Assembly: GCF_004210375.1 (NCBI RefSeq)
Contig: NC_134837.1
Location: 155,041,310-155,105,309 of the forward strand
Direction: 5' to 3'
Source: Tachypleus tridentatus
Taxonomy: Eukaryota; Arthropoda; Merostomata; Xiphosura; Limulidae
Length of the DNA: 64,000 bases
This document shows positions 38,501 through 47,500 of this stretch, in pieces. Position 1 is the first letter of the stretch; each line of letters opens with the position of its first letter. Made by a program: the position numbers and the translations under genes. The notes beneath the pieces are model-generated. The model had not been told where the DNA came from and searched no databases. It saw only the letters and a program-made list of their open reading frames with translations.

Positions 38501-41500
38501 CCTTAAAGCTTGTTCACTTGTTACAAATAACATAAGAATATGTCAAGTTGACAGGGTAAAAAAAAACAAAAAAAACGGTCTTTTGGATATATTTTTAATA
38601 ATAAAATTATGAATGAAACAAAAGAAACTATTTCCAAATAAACGTTAATACTCTTCCAAAAACATTGTAGCAAACTTGGGTGCTGTAACAGACAGTTTTA
38701 TGTTATTTAAAATCTCAAAGACCTGACTTGGAGTGACATGGATGAAAAACATTTTGAGAAGAAGACTGATGGAATGAGAAAAAATTAAAGTTATAAACTG
38801 GATTTCATCCTGTTTGAATGTATCAACAGCCAGATTGTGTGGATGATTAATCAGATACCATAACCAAGAGGTAACTTGGAATTGATAAAAAAAATTAAAA
38901 ACTTCAGAACCACAAAAAAGTTGCAGACTGAGAAGTCATTTCTTGTAAAAAAAAAAATGCATTGGGACATGAAAGTCAATAAGCAATAAGGACAAAAATT
39001 CCTGAAACATAATGCTCCAGGATATGTATGATGAGTGTGTGGGTTCAAAATAAAAGATCCACCATCACAAAGGAAACAAGAATGAGTTTCCACTTGATGA
39101 ATGATATAAGCTACCACTATCTAACAGTCAGAATGAAACATGATTAGTCAAATCTAAACAAGAAGAAGAGAGTAAACTAAAACACATTGGACTGGTAGAA
39201 GTGCCAGGGAGTTGAGGTAATAAGATATTTCATCTGTGTACCATTGTCCTGAAGCCTTCTACTGATTGAACCATGACCTTCCATCTTTTGAGAATAAGCA
39301 TCAGGGAAGAGAACAATCCAGGAAAGGGGAGAGAAAGCAGTAAACCTGACATCATGGGGGATATATTCAACAAGCAAAATATATAGTCAAAAAGAAAGGA
39401 AGAAATTTATGAGGAAAATCAAAGGGATCCTAGCAAGAAAACATTTTTATGTAGCATCTCCTGAAAAAGACTCCACATGTGCTTGATCCAAAATAAGAAT
39501 TGCTCCCACATAATCCAAATCCTCCAATGCATTAGAAGCTTGATAATAGTAAAATAATGAACCATAATGGCTTGGATAAGAGAAAACTTCATCAAATGTA
39601 TTCAAGGAGGAGACTGGATGGTCCCAACAAAGAAGGGGGGAGGGGGTAAAACCACATATCCAACTGGAAAATCAAGCTACCCAAGCTTGCAAAAAATTCC
39701 TGTTGAGCTATATTATAAACACACAGCATAGAAAATCCAATTATCAGTTTTGTCAATAATAACTACAGAGACTTTACAGTAGGTGACCTAGTATGTTTAC
39801 ATGCTTAAATGAGGTGATTTAAAAATACATACATAATTGTTTTTCTTTTAACATATTTATACACATAAATATTGTTAAAATTATAATAATAATATTATAC
39901 TGAAAGTTCAATACATTGATAAATATTAATGATAAAAGAAACCACATACAAAAAAGATAGGTTATCAGCAACAAAAATTAAACCTACACATTTTTGAATA
40001 TTAAGACCTTAAAAAATTCTGTTGTAACAATCAAATTTTACACAAGTTTTAAAACAGTTTAAGAATATGACTACTCTTATATTCTATTTCTATGACTATT
40101 CTCAAAAACTCAAACCTCATCTCCTGAACTCAAGTTCTGTGAGCCAGCCAACAGATAACAAGCATAGACTTTCTCACTGTTCACTTTGTTTAGAAAAACT
40201 GCTAATGAACTAGAAAAAAAAAATTACATTAGACAATATATACAACCTGTATGGATCACACACATTTATAAAATACCCTTAACTTCCTGTACATTTTAGA
40301 TTAAATGTTTAAAAATTGATATGTCAATTATTTAGTATTATAAGTTTGGGCTGTAATTTTTTACCTAGTTTATAGTTGCATTCATTTTAACTTCTGTGGA
40401 TAATTTTTATTAATTCATATATATGCATGCATGTGAAAACAAATATGTATAAAGCTTTAAAACCCACTTCAAATCTGCTTCTTCACACTTCTTTCAAAAT
40501 ACATGTGATTATAATAACAATAATTTATAAAAGTACACTTTGCATCATAAAGTATTACTTGTACCTAAATTGTACAGATAAATATGGTGCACTTTCCTTC
40601 ATATAAAGCATTTTTTGAACCTTCTTCATTGGGTCACAGGTGTGCCCAAAAGTGACATCAACATTTTCCTTTATTTTAACTCTTTCAGCAAGTGCTTGGT
40701 TCCTGGGATTGACCTTGTAGTCATTTTGTGCATGTTATAGTTTTCATGCTATACCTTTAAATTAGTAAGTACATGTTCATAAAATTTGGATTATCAGTAA
40801 ATATTACAATGCTTTCATGCACAGAATATCAATTTTTTTTACCAACTTTTAAGGTTTGTTAAGCAATACGTTTCTTTTGCCTTTTTTTTTCTGTTTGCAT
40901 ATTGCTCATCCAACAGGCAAAGTAATTTTAAGAAACAAAAAACAAACTTAAGCATTAAAAATTTTCAAATTTCATATTCAAAGTCCTTACACTGTCGAGA
41001 TAGTTATCAAACATTTCTTAATAAAAAATTTTGTATTTTGTAATTTTCACTAACAATTTCTATACATGCTTTGACCAATCTTGTAACCACCACAAAAATT
41101 AGGAAATATAAATCATGCATTTTCATTCTTAAAACAAGAAAACATAAATGTTTAGAACAAATAGCTTAAATCTCACAACACTGTACATTTATATATATTT
41201 ATTATTTGTATTATATTGATCTTTTAGCCATGCCTGGCTAACAATGCAGAAGTTACAATGGTGAGATGCACATGCACTCATGTTAACTGTATCCAATCAT
41301 ATAAAAACCATTCTTTAGTTGTTACAAAGTGACGTGTCTTGACTATGTTTTAGTTTGGCTGAGAAAACCGCTAGTGGACATTCTCAGATTTCTATTGATT
41401 ATTCACATGTCACACATACATAAGTGTATATAAGGGACAGTTTCCAAAAATGGAAAGAGGTGAAGAGGAGCCACTGTGTTTGATTTAGTACACAAATAAT

Positions 41501-44500
41501 ATCTCAGTAAATATAAAAGATAGTTCTTATTTTATGTTCTAGCTTATCAATGTTGATAGCCTGAGTTCCTAATAAACTTAAAGTTATAGACTTAGAATTT
41601 AATGAGTTGCATGGTATGTTGAATGCGGCACTGTTTTAAATTAGATGTTTGTGATTTTAAAATATTATATTTAAAACCTACATTTAGGTGTGTTTTTTGA
41701 ATATTTACTTTTAAATTAAGAAATTATGAATAAGATGAAAATTTGAATTATAATCTATAATCTGATACCAAAGTTAATGGTGTAAGTTCATCAGATTGTA
41801 GTTCGATAAAATTTCAAATGCAAATCAACAAATGCAATGGCATGGCCTTTGTACCATGACCCATGTGGAAATAGATTAAAACAGTAAATGTAAAAAGTCT
41901 TTAAATAAACATACTTACTGCTTTGCTGTGTTTACATGGATAGACAGAATTCTACTAAGAGTTTTATATGAAACCTGAAAAAAAAAGGATATAATGTTTT
42001 TAAAACAGTTTTCTAGTATGAAATCAAGTTTCTTATTTATGACAGAAAACCCTAAAAATCTAGTTTCTTATCACTTGTATGATGATACATGCTACTGAGC
42101 TTTGATTAAAATAAAATTTGTCAATGAACTAGATGCACGTTATAAAATTTGCAACACAAAGAGCACACCACAAAATAACAGACTTCACATGTATAAAGAA
42201 AATTGTATTTTTTACATTGATTACACTCAAACAGTAGGTCTACAAACCACTTGCATATCTTTAATATTGAACTATCTCAATAAGCAGTGGGAAGCACAAT
42301 TTCAACAGGAGATAAAAATACAGGTAAGCTCACAAAATGCTACCAGTAACATGCTGGGTGTAGTAAGGAATGTTAAGCAGCTTGCCAGCAGAAATACCCT
42401 AAGATCACATACTCAAATATGAATGATATTTAACTATTCCTGAACAATTTTATTCGTTCTCAAGAGTGGTGGCATGTGTATAAATCATCATGGGGTACAA
42501 ACCATTTTTAAAGAATTTTATTAATTTTTATATCTGAAAGCAAAAATAAATAAGAACATAATGAGACAAAATAAAATTAATATCAAACATTGCAATATTA
42601 TATTTACTGTTTTGATTTCTCTTAAGAGTAAAGGGTCATCCATAAAATATTTATCATTGGGGATCAAAATATCAGTCAAAACATCCCAGCCTGGATCGAT
42701 CATCATATGAATAACCATTGGCCTGATAAGTTACAAGCTGATGTGCTGTCTCTAATGGCAAATGATTGACTATTTCATGCACAGCAGTTAGGTTTATGGC
42801 ATTCACTCCATTATACTGTTGCTATGTTGGATTCATATGTCTGTCTCTCTATCTCTCTCTTTTTTTTTAATCATTCAAATTTTAGTTCATAACCTATCAA
42901 CAACTTAGATTAGAGACACTATTCATTATTTTTGAAATTTTGAAGTCTTTAAGCTAAAAATGGAATTAATTCTGAAACATCCACATTCTTTACCCTATCA
43001 ATAATGTTATGGTTTTAGATTTCTGACAACCAAGTCCTGAGTTTATCTTATGCTAACAATATAATGAGAGAATGTCATTCCCACAATATTCACTTGACAG
43101 ATGGAGGTACAGAGTTCAAAATATGTTACAAATCAGTGTCAGCAAATCAGCATACTTTCCATTTTATAAATCACATTTTCTACAGATTGTCTTTTGTTTT
43201 TGTAAACTGAAACAAACAAAATATTATAGCTTGGCATTAATAAAACCAGGGAATGTCAGTGTAGTGTGGTTAGCTCTTAAGGACTTTTACACAACATGCT
43301 GAAATACTCTCTCACCTCATCTATTCTTAGCCCTTTGGATGTTGTAATAAGTGTCATAAACCTTTTCCCCATAGTGAGATAATTGGGATACCCACATGTC
43401 CTTGAATCTCCTGTATTAATATTGCACATGCATACATCACCAAATAAAAGTTCAACTAGTGGATTTTGATATTGAAAAAGTACTAAAAGGGTAAAATATA
43501 AATTTATCTTAGTGGATAATTCACACATTTCAAGAATGCATCTGAAATTTAATTTTGTGCTCAAAGAGTTAATCTGTCATTGATCTCTTCAGCATTTACA
43601 TGGAAATCTTTAACATTTATAAGAAATATTACAAATTGCAATAACAACACTAAAAGCTTCTGGATGATGTAGCTCCGTTATGGTATTGCCAGGCTTTACT
43701 ATAGTCTAATCAAAAATTAAAAACATACAATCAAACAAGATGAAAAAAGATTATTTTACTCATCAAAATTATCTCTAAAAACCACATAATGAAAACCAGA
43801 CAGAAAGTAATTTAAATATATTTTTCCTTATCCATAAACTTAGCAAATAAAAATTTATGTACTACAATGTATAAGCATGTTCCACGTTATAAAGTAAGCT
43901 AGTCTACCATTTAACAGTTCTAAGAGAAAATATTTCCACCTATCAATACTGTCCCAAACTTTATACTATTTAATTCTGTTATACAACCATCTTTTCTTGG
44001 AAAGTGGTGATGTATTAGTCCAGAAGTCTACCCAGAATGACATTACACTAATGAATGGTTAAAAATCCATCTTTGGACTAAATATGTGTATGCTAAACAT
44101 ATTGCCTCTGAAACAATGGCCTACTGATGTATGTCACTCTAACAGTACATAGAAATAATTTTTATAAAAGTGTGATTAACCATCTATAATTATTATCTCT
44201 CACTCTACAAATCACTATAAACAGCTTGCAAAAAAACAAAACATTCCAACTTGCAGTTTATCTGAAATCTTAATGCAGTAATAATTTTGAACACCTGATT
44301 CATCTTACTTTTATTTAGTCTTATACCCACTGAAAATTATCTCCTGTAGTCCATATTTACATCTTTTCCAGGTATCATCCTTCCTAGAAGAAACTAATAA
44401 AAAAATCTTAGATGTAAAAAAAAGATGCAACCAAAAAAAGACCGAATGTGCAAAATTAAAATTGGCAGCTGAACTGGTTACTACTCTTATAGCATTGACA

Positions 44501-47500
44501 AGAATTGTACAGCAAGTATTCATTCATTGGTTAACCAGGCTATATTTTTTGTTCATCCTGAAGTATGGTGGCAGGTAAAATGAAATACATGGCCTAACTA
44601 ACTAATGAATGAATATTATAAAATTATTACCAATGCTATAAATGTAGATAGTAGTTTTGCTACCACTTTTTATTCTTGAGTGAAACTGTAGTAAAACCTT
44701 CAGGCTGATAGCTCATGTGACATTTTATGTAAACATCCACAAAAAGTTTGGTCAAATATGACTGGATTTATTGAATAACTTTGCACATTTAGCTTATTTA
44801 AACCACATCTGGCACCTAGTTGAAGGTTGTAAAGATCTGTCAGTGCATCAAATTTGACACAAAAGCCATAAAAAATATGTTTTTCTATCAAAGTTTGAAT
44901 TACCACAGTCCAAGCTACAGAAAATGGAAGTTAACATTTTTTTACATTGAAAATGTATTTCTTATCATTTCAGATGAAAGTTATCTTGATTGTTGACTAC
45001 TCTCTAACCATTGTTAAAGAATTTTAGTAAACACTGCACCAGCCTTTATACCCCACAAGTTTCACACCATTTATGAGCATGTACATATATTATTACTATT
45101 CGCCAATAGTACTGCACCACTTATAATAACACAACTAGCCTCCTCTGCTATGCCCGCTCAGTTATATCATCACTTTCAAGTATTGGCAGGTACTATAATA
45201 ACAACACTGTTTTAGTGGGAAGAAAGAGTGAGTGAACAGGTAAGTGCCTACCAGAAATATATTTTCAGTTTAAGAAAGTGTTAACTTCTGAAACAAACCT
45301 ACTTCCTCCCACACAAAGGCTAGAATCCCACACTAAAAAGGTGAAGAACTGGTGTATGCCCACAAAGAACAAGCAAGTAGAAAGCAACCACCCAGAATGA
45401 ACAGGAGTGCTTGGAGATGAAAATGAAGCACATCTCTAGGGTACCACACAACTACTGGAACAAATATGCTCTATGCCCAGGAACAAGGAAAGTAACATAA
45501 AATAGGTAAAAAAGGTAATGCTTGCATAACTGAGTATTAAGAAGGTGCAAGCTGTATCAACATATTATGAGAAAAAAAATGTTATAACAATAAGTGGCTA
45601 AGGTATGTGGGTCATGTTATTGATACCCAACAACCCCAACCATATGAAAACACTGAAAACAAGCAACTAAAATTATGAAAAGAAAGTGAGCAAACAGTGT
45701 AACCTAACAAACTCCCACAACCACTGTAGAAGCAAAAAATATGACAAACAGTACCTAGTATTACAGGGTCATAGAACTGCCTTGACACAATTGCAAAAAC
45801 AGAAAACTGTAACCAGTATTATGGGCAAAATCATAACTATTTCAACTGCAAATGCAAGATAGAAATATCCTGTATCTAAAATTACAAGGAAGACAAGCAC
45901 CATTCACCCAACTGTATGAACAATGTAAGAAACAAGGTGATGCATCAACACTATTAAACACCTCAATCAGATCCTCCAAGTACTCTTTTATCAAAAGAAA
46001 ACAACTTGAGATATTTCAGCCCTTCCTCATATGATAACCCCTTTATTCCAGGCACCATTCTCATAATTCTTCTCCAAACCCTTTCCAATAACTTGACGCC
46101 TTATATTCGATATGTGGCCTAACCAGTGACTTTTACAATGAAATTATAACTTCTTTAGATTTGTATTCAACATTTCTTTATATAGAACATAAGTTCCTAT
46201 TTGCCCTACCACTAGTAAGAATACAATGACTGGATGGCTCAAAAAACTGATTGTCTATTACACCAAGATCCCTTTCTTTCATTAACATCATAGTTATTCC
46301 CATTCAAATTATACTCATTACACATAATTATTCAAATCATGATAATCCACATGCATTTACTATCATTAAGACCCATCTGCCATTTATTTACCCAACTCGA
46401 TAAATGATCTAAATCCTTTTGTAAAGCAGTAACATTCTCTTCACTTCTAGCATCATGCAAGACCTTCATACCACTTGCACTATCAAGTAATTTATTGACT
46501 ATTCCTTCATTTATGTCAATGATGTACATCCAAATGAGTAAAAGCCCAAACACTGAACCATGAGATACTCCACTTGTGACATTAATCTAATTTTACTGAA
46601 CTCCATTTGTAACAACCCTCTGATTTCTTCCATCCAGCTACTCTTCTATCCAGCTAACTTATCTCCCACATCTGTAAAGATAACTTTTTTTAGAAGCCTT
46701 TTATGCACCATCTTGTTAAATGCTTTCTGAAAATTCATATACACTAAATCTACTCTTTGTCTCTGACCTAAATAAGCAGTAACCTTTTCAAAGAACATCA
46801 AAAGGCTTGAAAGGCAAGATTTCCTTTTAGTAAAGCCATGTTAAATAACCAATAAAATTCTAAACTTTGTTGAATGATTTCAGAAAGCACCTTTCAACAA
46901 ACTTTCAAAAATTTTCCCCATAACTAATATAAGACTAATAGGTTTATAATTACTGGGACAATTTTTATCATCTCCCTTGAAAAGAGGAGTAATATTAGCT
47001 GGCATCCAATCATCTGGTATCTGCCCATTATTCAAAAACTGACAAACAAGTAGTAGTAAATGACTCACACATCCAATCTTTAACTTCCTTCAAAACCCTT
47101 GGGGAAATATTATCTGGCTAAGGAACCTTATCATTTTTTTTTAAATTCGCAGCTCAGGATTAATGCAGTCATTTTTTTTATCGTTTCCATTTATCAACTG
47201 TTCAAGATGTGAAATAGTTATTTAACTCTTCATTAGCTGGAACCAAAGAAAAACCAAAATATAATAACCCAGCCATCCCATAATTATCAGATACTACCCT
47301 TCCTTCATCATGCCTCAAGGATCCTACCCCATTCTAACATTTTGTCTATTTCTTAATATAAATAAATCCTAACTGTTAATATTTATACTTTCAGCCAACT
47401 TTCTCTAACACATCCTTTCTGATGTCCTAATTTCCAGTTTCACCAATTTTCTTGATATTTTATAATCTTCTAAGTCTCCCATCCTACCATTACTAATCAA

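Noticed and set aside
42102-42422. 106-codon plus-strand ORF
   Set aside because: Lies inside POLD3 intron 1, antisense, with no recognisable motif and ordinary AT-rich composition.
45852-46034. 60-codon plus-strand ORF
   Set aside because: Antisense of the CR1-type LINE fragment.
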